Positions 26,101 to 33,185 of a DNA stretch of 64,000 bases are shown here, piece by piece. The DNA is from Klebsiella pneumoniae. Lineage in GTDB: Bacteria > Pseudomonadota > Gammaproteobacteria > Pseudomonadales > UBA5518. The translations under genes were made by a program, and so were the position numbers. Every line of letters starts with the position of its first letter. The stretch's first letter is position 1. The notes under the pieces were generated by a model, which saw nothing but the letters and a program-made list of their open reading frames with translations, ran no database searches and was not told the origin of the DNA. The stretch spans positions 1 to 64,000 of the forward strand of contig CAMAXE010000012.1 of the NCBI GenBank assembly GCA_945862145.1. The letters are read 5' to 3'.

Positions 26101-26443
26101 AATGTTGCCACCCATTCCGGACTAATGCTGCCACCCCCTGAGAGGGGCTGAGGGAGCGCCGCGCTCGCGGGTTAGCCATTCGTTATCGTGCCGTCTTTTC
26201 GTTCAACGGAGAGATGGGCCGATGGCGGCAGAGAGGTTGACCATACGACAGATTCGAGAGGTGCTGCGCCTCAAGTGGGAGCTCGGGTATCCCGACCGCC
26301 AGACCGCCAGACCGCCAGACCGCCAGACCGCAAGCGCCTGTGGCGTGAGCCGCCCTGCGATCACCAATTACCTGAAGCGAGCCATGTCCGCCGGTCTGCA
26401 CTGGCCTTTGCCGGATGATCAATGGACGCGACATCTTTGCTGA
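26101..26443 (+). pseudogene. IS21-family left end and istA N-terminal relic
   Basis: atgttgccacccattccgg at 26102 and atgctgccacccc at 26124 look like the repeated inner ends of IS21-type elements. The ORF from 26222 begins MAAERLTIRQIREVLRLKWE, the IstA start, and continues with a helix-turn-helix (SACGVSRPAITNYLKRA) to WPLPDD, then ends by a stop at 26443. The rest of istA and all of istB are absent. An accgccag 8-mer array at 26293-26335 inserts eight residues in frame into the HTH. Confidence 0.75.
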
Positions 26444-26550
26444 CGCGGGGGTATGGTCCTGGTCTTTGCCTGGCGGGAAGGAGCGCGGCCCCGCGTAAAC
26501 GCTCCTGGTCGGACGGACGCCAACTTGATCCTGGCATCGGTGTTCGTCAT

Positions 26551-26564
26551 TCTTACCGGTAAGA
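26551..26564. promoter_or_regulatory. Perfect 14-bp palindrome upstream of antitoxin gene
   Basis: tcttaccggtaaga is identical to its own reverse complement and lies 18 bases before the antitoxin start. Dimeric AbrB/MazE-type antitoxins usually repress their own operon, so this is a likely operator (inference). Confidence 0.5.
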
Positions 26565-26581
26565 TACTTCAAGGGGCTAGT

Positions 26582-26845
26582 ATGTCCGCTACAGCGACCA
26601 CAACCTTGTCCTCGAAAGGGCAGGTAGTCATCCCGGAAGCCATTCGCGAACGACTCGGTCTGAAAACTGGTGCACAGTTCGTGGTTGTGGCAGATCGCGA
26701 TGTCGTCATTCTTAAGGTGCTCGAACCGCCCGCCCTGTCGGAGTTCGTGGCGCTGACGGCGCACGCACGGCGCGCTGCGAAAGCCGCTGGTCTCAAGCCG
26801 GCCGACGTGCCGCGTGCGATCAAAAAGGTGCGACGCTCCAAGTGA
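26582..26845 (+). CDS. AbrB/MazE/SpoVT-type antitoxin
   Basis: 87 residues. The swapped-hairpin DNA-binding segment is clear: TLSSKGQVVIPEAIRERLGL-K-GAQFVV. The C-terminal part (residues ~50-87) is basic and likely the toxin-binding tail. It overlaps the PIN gene by 4 bases (GTGA), the usual antitoxin-toxin arrangement. The partner toxin is interrupted, so this antitoxin may be an orphan. Confidence 0.88.
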   Translation: MSATATTTLSSKGQVVIPEAIRERLGLKTGAQFVVVADRDVVILKVLEPPALSEFVALTAHARRAAKAAGLKPADVPRAIKKVRRSK

Positions 26846-27264
26846 AGGTCGTGCTGGACACCAACGTCCGGGTGTCAGGACTGCTGTTTGGTGGCGTGCC
26901 GGGCCGTATTCTGACGGCGTGGACCGCGGGCGCGATCCGCGTCGTCATATCGCCGCCGATTCTGTAAGAATACCGACGGGTTGGACTTGCCGTGTGCAAA
27001 GGGCGTGAGCCGCTCGTGGGTGCCGTCGAGTCCCTGCTTGCGATGCTCACGGTGCATGCCCTGCTAGTTGATGCCCCGCCGCTCGACGAGCGCGTGAGTG
27101 AGGATCCCGATGATGAGATGTTCCTGGCGGCCGCGGTCGCAGCGAACGCGCAGATCATCGTATCGGGCGATAAGCATCTGCTGCGAGTGTCCGGCTGGCG
27201 GGGCATCGAAGTGCTGAAGGCGAAACAGTTCATGGACCGGTACATCGAACCGGCAGAGATCTAA
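26842..27264 (+). pseudogene. PIN-domain toxin interrupted by a stop codon
   Basis: GTG at 26842. Reads VKVVLDTNVRVSGLLFGG-PGRIL, the start of a COG1569-type PIN toxin with the first catalytic Asp, up to ISPPIL, then TAA at 26965-26967 where family members have an acidic residue (I-L-E-E-Y). The same frame continues after the stop with EYRRV and carries the other acidic residues (EDPDDEMFLAAA and IVSGDKHLL). One base change (TAA for GAA) explains everything. Unless read through, the RNase is dead. Confidence 0.8.
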
Positions 27265-27308
27265 GGAAACCTTGCTGCTGGCAGCGCGATGCGGTGCGCG
27301 GCAGGCGC

Positions 27309-27504
27309 GGGACGTGGGCAGGAGCGTACGGCAGCGGCTCGATCAACAGCTTGCCGCTCCATCTGCTGGCGAGATCATCGTCAGGTCGGAGCGCTGAGCG
27401 TCGCCCTTACTGCCTGCGCTCGCATGCGTTCAGGATCACCGCCACGAAGCTCTCCGGATCATCCTCGTGCACGAAATGCCCGCCGCGCAGCGTGGGGTGC
27501 GGCT
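27309..27504. repeat. Direct repeat, copy 1 (about 195 bases, other copy at 30050)
   Basis: From gggacgtgggca to the end of cgcgcagcgtgg-gtgcggctg this stretch matches 30050-30245 in the same orientation with scattered mismatches. It includes the 3' end of the dehalogenase gene and the region after it. The two copies bracket the cupin, gloB and VOC genes. Confidence 0.8.
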
Positions 27505-27532
27505 GATCGGAAAGATCGGGCTCCAGCGCGGG
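27407..27532 (-). pseudogene. Truncated second copy of the haloalkane dehalogenase gene
   Basis: Read on the minus strand, 27407-27504 encodes the same C-terminus as the intact gene at 30.1-31.0 kb (stop after LNACERRQ, and the catalytic-His region HFV-EDDPE-FV). At about 27505 it jumps to a piece matching an internal part of that gene (PIFPIGRI region, 30517-30545), so about 280 bases are deleted, and everything upstream is lost. Confidence 0.75.
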
Positions 27533-27773
27533 AGGAGCTCAAAAACCCGGTGCAGCAGATCGTCGAGCGGGTCGGACGGACGCTGGAGCGGATGGGGCTG
27601 TTGCAGCGTAACCGTTCAAACCGGTACCGGCTTCATAATCGGCTTGTTTTGGATGGGTGGTTTTGATTACCTATCCGCCACACGCGGGTACCGTGCGGCG
27701 GTCCTGTTCGTTGCTGCGTTTCCCGTGGTAACGTCAGTTAGCTTACGACGACCAAACGCCAAGGGATGGGGTC
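27533..27773 (+). other. Gene-poor stretch with an unidentified ORF tail
   Basis: A frame ending at 27666 reads NPVQQIVERVGRTLERMG, then LLQRNRSNRYRL and VLDGWF. It looks like the end of a helical protein, perhaps a transposase, but I cannot place it. The remaining ~100 bases up to the cupin start hold nothing I recognise. Confidence 0.35.
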
Positions 27774-28244
27774 ATGACATCAACTATGCCTAAAGCGCTA
27801 CTGCTGACCGCGGTGCTGTCGCTCGCCGCATCAGCCACAAGCGCTGGCACCACAGATGCTCCCCGTGCTTTTTTCCCTGAACGACTGACCTGGCGGCCCA
27901 ACCCAGCCCTACCGGGCGCTTTTACGGCGGTAATCGTTGGCGAGCCTGCGATCTTCGGCCCCTTTACGACTCGTACGCGCCTGCCAGCGGGTGTCATCTT
28001 CAAGCCGCATTATCACCCTGAAGATCGCGTTTATACCGTGATCTCGGGCGTTTTCTATATCGGCTTCGGTGATCTGTACGATCGCAAGGGGTTGCGTGCT
28101 TACCCGCCTGGATCGGTGATAACAGTGCCGGGTGGATCCGCGCATTTTCACGCTGCGATTCGCGGTGATTGGGTCGTGCAGATCAATGCCATAGGCCCTA
28201 CCTCAGTGACGTATGTACTTATAGCCGACGATCCTCGCCTGTGA
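27774..28244 (+). CDS. Secreted cupin-domain protein
   Basis: 156 residues with a signal peptide (ALLLTAVLSLAASATSAG). A single cupin barrel has motif 1 as FKPHYHPEDRVYTVISGVFYIGFG (two His and the acidic position) and motif 2 as PPGSVITVPGGSAHFHAA. It should bind a metal in the periplasm; substrate unknown. It starts the small cassette lying between the two dehalogenase-gene copies. Confidence 0.85.
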   Translation: MTSTMPKALLLTAVLSLAASATSAGTTDAPRAFFPERLTWRPNPALPGAFTAVIVGEPAIFGPFTTRTRLPAGVIFKPHYHPEDRVYTVISGVFYIGFGDLYDRKGLRAYPPGSVITVPGGSAHFHAAIRGDWVVQINAIGPTSVTYVLIADDPRL

Positions 28245-28248
28245 TCCG

Positions 28249-28440
28249 ACGTGTACGCGGACCAGCACGCCGTTCAGCGACGCGGAGAAGGTTCAGTACC
28301 GGGGCCGCTACGCCGGCTCTGCTTTCGCCGCAGACAAGATCAATTACTCGGTTGCCTGGAACTGGAACAACCTGACCAACGAAGAAGCGCCCTTCATCGA
28401 AACGGGTAACCACAGTTTCGCTTCCGATCCGTCGACCTAG
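28249..28440 (+). pseudogene. Orphan C-terminal ORF fragment
   Basis: Between the cupin and gloB genes one frame stays open to TAG at 28440 and reads TPFSDAEKVQYRGRYAG, then NYSVAWNWNNL and NHSFASDPST. It has no start codon or ribosome site of its own and looks like the last ~60 residues of an aromatic, beta-rich protein. Family not recognised. Confidence 0.45.
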
Positions 28441-28522
28441 CGTATGTTCGGCAGAGGGTATTACAGTCCATCATCCGCAGGGCGTTTGTACCTGCACCTG
28501 ACCACCGTTTAAAAGGACTTCC

Positions 28523-29314
28523 ATGCTCGTCAAGCAGATTTGGACTGGCAATTCTTACCGCAATTTCAACTACCTGATCGCCTGCCCTGAGACCGGCGAG
28601 GCGCTGGCGATTGACCCGCTGGACAGTAAAAAATGCCTGGACGCTGCCAAAGATGCGGGTTGGGAAATCACCCAGATTCTCAACACCCACGAACACCACG
28701 ACCACATCGACGGCAACCAGGCCATCGTGGATAAAACCGGCGCGGCGGTGCTCGCGCACCACGCGGCCAAAGACAGGATTCCGGGCATGACGCGCGGGCT
28801 CTCTGCGGGCGACATTATCAAAGTGGGCAAAACCGTGGAGCTAGAGGCCCTGGACACGCCTGGCCACACCTTCTGCCACGTTTGCTTGCGCGCCCACACC
28901 GACCAGCCCGCGTTGTTCTCGGGTGACACCCTGTTCAACGCTGGCGCGGGCAATTGCCACAACGGCGGCAGCCCCGCCGCGATGTACCAGACTTTTGCGG
29001 ATCAACTTAATCTATTACCTGAAAATACGCTGATATACCCTGGCCACGATTACATCGAGAACAATTTGCGCTTCACCCTGGACCGCGAGCCCGGCAACCA
29101 GGATGCCCAGCAGCTACTGGACGCGGTCAGCGGCCAAAACCTGGACCAACCCTTTGTCAGCACGCTGGCGCGCGAGCGTGAGGTCAACAGCTTTTTCCGG
29201 CTGCAAAGCCCGGCGGTCATCGCCCGCTTGCGCCAGGCGTTTCCCGATTTACCCGAGCAACCCGACGCCCAAACCGTGTTTTTGAAACTGCGCGAACTGC
29301 GCAACCATTGGTAA
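28523..29314 (+). CDS. gloB: Hydroxyacylglutathione hydrolase (glyoxalase II)
   Basis: 263 residues. Metallo-beta-lactamase fold with THEHHDHIDGN (binuclear metal site), TPGHTFCHVC, FSGDTLFNAGAGN and YPGHDYIENNLRF, followed by the glyoxalase II C-terminal domain ending FLKLRELRNHW. It hydrolyses S-lactoylglutathione. aagga precedes the start. The VOC protein 28 bases downstream could supply a preceding step. The cassette may have been acquired together (inference from context). Confidence 0.92.
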   Translation: MLVKQIWTGNSYRNFNYLIACPETGEALAIDPLDSKKCLDAAKDAGWEITQILNTHEHHDHIDGNQAIVDKTGAAVLAHHAAKDRIPGMTRGLSAGDIIKVGKTVELEALDTPGHTFCHVCLRAHTDQPALFSGDTLFNAGAGNCHNGGSPAAMYQTFADQLNLLPENTLIYPGHDYIENNLRFTLDREPGNQDAQQLLDAVSGQNLDQPFVSTLAREREVNSFFRLQSPAVIARLRQAFPDLPEQPDAQTVFLKLRELRNHW

Positions 29315-29342
29315 GCGTTGCCAAACCGAACCGGAGACCGCC

Positions 29343-29828
29343 ATGCTCAAGGGACTGCACCACAGCGCCTACCGTTGCCGCGATTCGGAGGAAACGCGCC
29401 AGTTCTACAGCGACTTCCTGGGGCTGCCGTTGGTCAATGCCCTCCAGATCCGCGAAACCAAAAGCGGGCGCGCCACCAAGACCTTGCATTCCTTCTACCA
29501 GCTCGATGACGGCTCCTGCCTGGCTTTTTTCGAAGCGTCGGATATGCCCTTCGACTTCAAGACGCAGCACGAGTTCGACCTGCACATCGCCTTGGAGGTG
29601 TCGCCCGCCGATTTGCAAACCATGTTCGCCAAAGGCCGCGCGGCGGGGATGGAAACGCGTGGCATCTCAGACCACGAATTCATCGACTCCATTTATTTCC
29701 GCGACCCCAATGGCTACGTGATTGAACTCACCGCCAAGCGGCCGGGGCACGACGCGTATATGACCCACGCGGCCCGCAGCGCCCGCACAGAGCTCGACAC
29801 CTGGCAGTCCGAGAAAGCTAGAGCTTGA
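29343..29828 (+). CDS. VOC-family (glyoxalase/dioxygenase fold) protein
   Basis: 161 residues, two beta-alpha-beta-beta-beta modules. GLHHSAYRCRDSEETRQFYSDFLG opens the first with a metal His, FDLHIALEV opens the second, and DPNGYVIELTAKR closes it with a metal Glu. Possible roles are lactoylglutathione lyase-like isomerisation or ring-cleaving dioxygenase. Placement right after gloB favours methylglyoxal or aldehyde detoxification. Start context is gagaccgccATG. Confidence 0.85.
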   Translation: MLKGLHHSAYRCRDSEETRQFYSDFLGLPLVNALQIRETKSGRATKTLHSFYQLDDGSCLAFFEASDMPFDFKTQHEFDLHIALEVSPADLQTMFAKGRAAGMETRGISDHEFIDSIYFRDPNGYVIELTAKRPGHDAYMTHAARSARTELDTWQSEKARA

Positions 29829-29960
29829 GCGGCGCGAAGTAGCCGGTCAGCTCCAGAAAACCTTTGCCCCCCGGGTGCCGCTGGTCGCGCCCTGCTCTTG
29901 CGCGGGCACCGCGCCTTCCCAGTACACCGGTCCGGCCGGACGGCTGTCGAGCTCCGAATC
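29818..29960 (-). pseudogene. AttH/CrtC-like C-terminal relic, frameshifted
   Basis: One minus frame reads GPVYWEGAV and, after a shift of frame near 29900, another reads HPGGKGFLELTGYFAPLKL to TAG at 29818. Both motifs are typical of the C-terminus of AttH/carotenoid 1,2-hydratase-like lipocalin-fold proteins. The rest of the gene is missing. The ~90 bases from here to the second direct repeat hold nothing else recognisable. Confidence 0.55.
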
Positions 29961-30049
29961 CGGGCTGCCTTTCGCCAAACCGTGGTGCGTAAAACCGGGT
30001 GTCGCGTGACGCCTGACCCAGTTGCTCGGCTGTTTTGCTGCCCTATCGG

Positions 30050-30245
30050 GACGTGGGCAGCCGCGTACGGCAGAGGCTCGACCAGACGGCTGCTGCTGCA
30101 ACTATTGGCGAGATCATCGCCAAGTCGGAGCGCTGAGCTGCATCTTTACTGCCTGCGCCCGCATGCGTTCAGGATCACCCCCACGAAACCCTCGGGATCA
30201 TCCTCCTGCACGAAGTGCCCGCCGCGCAGCGTGGTGTGCGGCTGC
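30050..30245. repeat. Direct repeat, copy 2 (other copy at 27309)
   Basis: Same orientation and content as the copy at 27309-27504. About 95 bases lie downstream of the dehalogenase stop and about 100 bases are its 3' coding end. This copy is joined to the intact gene and so is probably the parental one. Confidence 0.8.
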
Positions 30246-31036
30246 CCCTGTGTGCCGGGTACGCGATCGAGGATCAGCTTATCGCCGCCGCGAGTGATCG
30301 GGTCCTTGTTGCTGAAGCAGCAAATGAAGGGTTTTTCCCAGGCTTCGAGCACCTTCCACGCACGCAGCTGATCGGGCACCGCGGGGTTGTCGGGCTCCAC
30401 GGGTACGAGCGACGGGAAGATGCGTGTGGCCGCCTTGTAGGCATTGTTCGGGAAGGGCGCGTTGTAGGCAGCTATTTCTGCAGCCGAGAGCTTGCGGCGC
30501 GTGCCGGCCTGCACGATCCGGCCGATCGGAAAAATCGGGCTCCAGCGTGAGAACGCGCGCCATTTCGCGAAAGCCTTTGAAGCGAACTTTCCCTCGGGCA
30601 GGCCGCCGTTGCTCAACGTCACCCGCGCGAAGCGCTCGGGCATTTCCGCGAGCAGGCGCAGGCCGATCAGTGAACCCCAGTCCTGGCACACCAGCGTGAT
30701 CTCGCGCAGGTCGAGTGCCTCGACCCACTGCCGCATCCACGCCACGTGTTTCGCGTAGGTGTAATCGGATTTGCGCGAAGGCTTGTCTGATTTGCCAAAG
30801 CCCACCAGATCCGGCGCCAGCACCCGCAGCCCCGCGGCTGCCACCGGGGGGATCATATGCCGGTAGAGATAGGACCAGCTCGGTTCGCCGTGCAGCATCA
30901 GCACCGGCGGCGCATCGCGCGGGCCCTCGTCCACGTAGTGCATCCGCAACTCCGGCGAGAGCTGCAGGTAGTGCGGCGCGAAGGGGTAATCGGGCAGGTC
31001 GTGGAAGCGCTCTTCGGGGGTACGCAGGACGTGCAT
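30146..31036 (-). CDS. dhmA: Haloalkane dehalogenase
   Basis: 296 residues from the ATG at 31036; the upstream in-frame extension is not family-like. Alpha/beta-hydrolase fold with the oxyanion motif HGEPSWSYLYR, nucleophile Asp in VCQDWGS (the following Trp is a halide ligand), catalytic Asp in NKDPITRG and His in GGHFVQEDDPE. It splits carbon-halogen bonds to alcohol and halide. Related enzymes are common in marine gammaproteobacteria and often have other natural roles. A broken second copy lies 2.7 kb away. Confidence 0.9.
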   Translation of the reverse strand: MHVLRTPEERFHDLPDYPFAPHYLQLSPELRMHYVDEGPRDAPPVLMLHGEPSWSYLYRHMIPPVAAAGLRVLAPDLVGFGKSDKPSRKSDYTYAKHVAWMRQWVEALDLREITLVCQDWGSLIGLRLLAEMPERFARVTLSNGGLPEGKFASKAFAKWRAFSRWSPIFPIGRIVQAGTRRKLSAAEIAAYNAPFPNNAYKAATRIFPSLVPVEPDNPAVPDQLRAWKVLEAWEKPFICCFSNKDPITRGGDKLILDRVPGTQGQPHTTLRGGHFVQEDDPEGFVGVILNACGRRQ

Positions 31037-31124
31037 CGCACGGAATCCGTAAAGGTGATGGTATCTGCATGCTGACACAGCGTTGTGGCATACGAACACC
31101 TGCGGCGGAGGTGCAAGAGGCGTT

Positions 31125-31605
31125 TTATTTCTCGCCGTTGTTGTGAGCCTCGATCAGCGAGAGGAACTCCGCGAAGGCGTCATGCCTGCGCAAGCGCCTG
31201 CCGGTCGTTCCAGTGAAACCACGCAGAGAGTCTGTCCTTGACGCAATCAGTGGGCGTCAACAAACGCAGGGTTCCTGTCGGGAGCGTCCGATGTGCAACG
31301 TCCTGAACGGGCTGATCGCCCACGGCAAGCGGGCCACTCGGGAACTCGACGTAGAACTCTGTGTCCGGATGCGTGAAGTACCGGTTCTCCTCGGCAAACC
31401 CCAAACTTGCCATGATCCGCCGAATATCCCGGCGGGGCACCACACCCTGTTCGACGAAATCGAGATCCCTGGATGTGTAGGCCCCGTCCGACCAGATCGC
31501 CACGCAGGCGCCACCCGTCAGGGTGACGGTGATGCCGGCATCGCCCAATGTCTGGCAGACATGGGCCGCGAGCTCCTCCGCGCTCATGCGAGCGATCCGC
31601 TTCAC
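31125..31605 (-). pseudogene. Nucleotidyltransferase with C-terminal frameshift
   Basis: The frame from ATG 31605 reads VTLTGGACVAIWS and YTSRDLDFVEQ, the GG...D-x-D pattern of minimal or AbiEii-like nucleotidyltransferases, to FHWNDRQALAQA and then TGA at 31180. In the next frame the expected tail continues (RHDAFAEFLSLIEAHN) to TAA at 31125. A one- or two-base indel near 31185 explains this. The ~20 lost residues are outside the catalytic core, so activity may survive. It overlaps the regulator gene by 4 bases. Confidence 0.7.
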
Positions 31606-31931
31606 TGCGGTTTTCCCCGGCGCCGGGGCCGACGTCGCGCGTCCAATATCCGGGCGCGTTCTTCCTCAGGGTAGAAGGCGAGCATGCGCTCGATCAGGTG
31701 CTGCAGCGCCTCGCGAAAGGGCCAGCGCGGGTTCAGGGAGTAGAGCCGGGTCCGCCCCTCCATGCGCGATACGAGCACACCGCCTGCTTCCAGATTGTCG
31801 AGCTGCAGCTGGATGCTGCGCAGGTTGGCATCAAAGAATGCTGCGATGCCACGCGCATACCCCTCCTCGTTCGAGAACAGGTACGCGAGCACGCGCTCCT
31901 TGCTGATCGAGCCGAAGAGGGACTCCAGCAT
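31602..31931 (-). CDS. Winged-helix regulator paired with nucleotidyltransferase
   Basis: 109 residues. MLESLFGSISKERVLAYLF, then an ArsR-like winged helix (YARGIAAFFDANLRSIQLQLDNLEAGGVLVSR, GRTRLYSLNPRWPF) and a basic tail. It has a strong aaggagg site. Such regulators commonly sit just before a nucleotidyltransferase in toxin-antitoxin-like pairs. A palindrome upstream (31971-31983) suits self-repression. Confidence 0.8.
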   Translation of the reverse strand: MLESLFGSISKERVLAYLFSNEEGYARGIAAFFDANLRSIQLQLDNLEAGGVLVSRMEGRTRLYSLNPRWPFREALQHLIERMLAFYPEEERARILDARRRPRRRGKPQ

Positions 31932-31955
31932 GGGACCTCCTTGAAGACTTAAAAA

Positions 31956-31987
31956 CTACGTCATATGACTGAATACAGTATTCGTAG
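31956..31987. promoter_or_regulatory. Palindrome cluster upstream of winged-helix regulator
   Basis: Contains gaatacagtattc (31971-31983, perfect 6+1+6), tcatatga (31961-31968, perfect), and flanking ctacg/cgtag arms. It lies 25-55 bases upstream of the regulator start on the minus strand, the right place for an operator. Confidence 0.45.
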
Positions 31988-32067
31988 CGATCGTCTGTGG
32001 GCAAAGGTCTGCGGGAGAGGTCTGCAGGAGAGCCGCGTATGATCGCGGCACAGCAACGGAGCCTCCC

Positions 32068-32374
32068 ATGGAGCACTGGTACGGCCTGCCCGAGGCGCTC
32101 TTCCAGGGCCAGACCGTGCAGCAGTCCCCATCCGACTACAACTACCAGGACGAGGCGCACCGCTTCGGGCAGGCAGGACGCTTGTGGGCGCAGGCCGCCG
32201 CACCTGCGCCTCGGTGCCGACGGCAAACTCGCCCGCGTGGGAGGCGTGGACCTCACCATCAAGGATGGCATCGTTTACGATGCCCGTGTCCTGCGGGCCG
32301 ACGTACGACAGATGGTCGCCGAGGACAAGAGCGTACGCGGCATCAATATCTTGCCGCAGGCTGGCAGTGGCTGA
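32068..32374 (+). pseudogene. Collapsed amidohydrolase gene
   Basis: The first frame reads MEHWYGLPEALFQGQTVQ and DEAHRFGQAGRLW, a central segment of a secreted amidohydrolase family. After about 32200 a different frame carries the family's C-terminal end (LTIKDGIVYDARVLRADVRQMV) to TGA at 32374. The parts between and before are missing, so a large internal deletion plus frame change has occurred. Confidence 0.6.
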
Positions 32375-32425
32375 GCTCTGTCGCGGCCCGCAGTAATACC
32401 CGATCAATCACAGGAGAAACCGCTT

Positions 32426-33100
32426 ATGTCACCTTACCTTTCGATGTTCGCGCGCGTGTTCGGATGCGCTGCCCTGCTCGTCAGCGCGCTTTCCCTGGCA
32501 GCTGATCCGCCGGCGGTCTCGCACGATGGTCTGGAACTGGTGCCGGATGCAAAGGCACAGCTGTTCTACCGACGCCCGGGTGCCACCTTGGCGGGCTACA
32601 ACAAGGTGGCGCTGCTCGATTGCACGGTGGCCTTCCGCAAGAACTGGCAGCGCGACCAGAGTTCTTCGGGCCAGCGCGTCAGCAGCGCCGACATGGACCG
32701 CATCAGGAAGTCCCTGGCCGAGGAATTCCGCAAGGTGTTTACCGAGGAACTCGGCAAGGGAGGTTATGCGATCACCGAGCAGACCGGGGATGACGTGCTG
32801 GTGCTGCGTCCCGCGATTGTTGATCTGGATGTGACGGTGCCAGACCTGAAGTCCGCGGCTCGCGGACGCAGCTTCTCTACCACCTCTGGCCAGATGACGC
32901 TGTTCATGGAACTTTATGATGGTGGTACCGGCGAGATCATCGCGCGCGCTGTCGATCGTCAGAAAGCGCGCGATAACGGGCGCATGATGTGGCAGAACTC
33001 GGTCACCAACCGCGCCGAGGCCGATCGGGTGCTGCGCAAGTGGGCCGTGCTGGGCCGCGAGGCGCTGGACCGGGCGCACGTGCCGGCGGCTGCAAAGTGA
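32426..33100 (+). CDS. DUF3313 secreted protein
   Basis: 224 residues with a signal peptide (CAALLVSALSLAA). The pattern DGLELVPDAKAQLFYRRPGATLAGYNKVALLD, then a basic central helix region, then LRPAIVDLDVTVPD, is typical of DUF3313, periplasmic proteins of unknown function in gammaproteobacteria. There is no lipobox. aggaga precedes the start by 8 bases. It converges with the DUF3604 gene. Confidence 0.85.
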   Translation: MSPYLSMFARVFGCAALLVSALSLAADPPAVSHDGLELVPDAKAQLFYRRPGATLAGYNKVALLDCTVAFRKNWQRDQSSSGQRVSSADMDRIRKSLAEEFRKVFTEELGKGGYAITEQTGDDVLVLRPAIVDLDVTVPDLKSAARGRSFSTTSGQMTLFMELYDGGTGEIIARAVDRQKARDNGRMMWQNSVTNRAEADRVLRKWAVLGREALDRAHVPAAAK

Positions 33101-33161
33101 TGTTATCGCTGCGCGGGACCTGCTTCTGGCGGGGCCCGCGCAAGCGTTCTGTGGGGTCGCC

Positions 33162-33183
33162 GCCTTCCGCGGCATCGGAAGGC
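33162..33183. terminator. Hairpin between convergent genes
   Basis: gccttccg (33162-33169), loop cggcat, cggaaggc (33176-33183), just before the 3' end of the DUF3604 gene. No T-run. A second weaker stem (tgcgcggg / cccgcgca) lies about 50 bases to the left. Confidence 0.4.
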
Positions 33184-33185
33184 CG

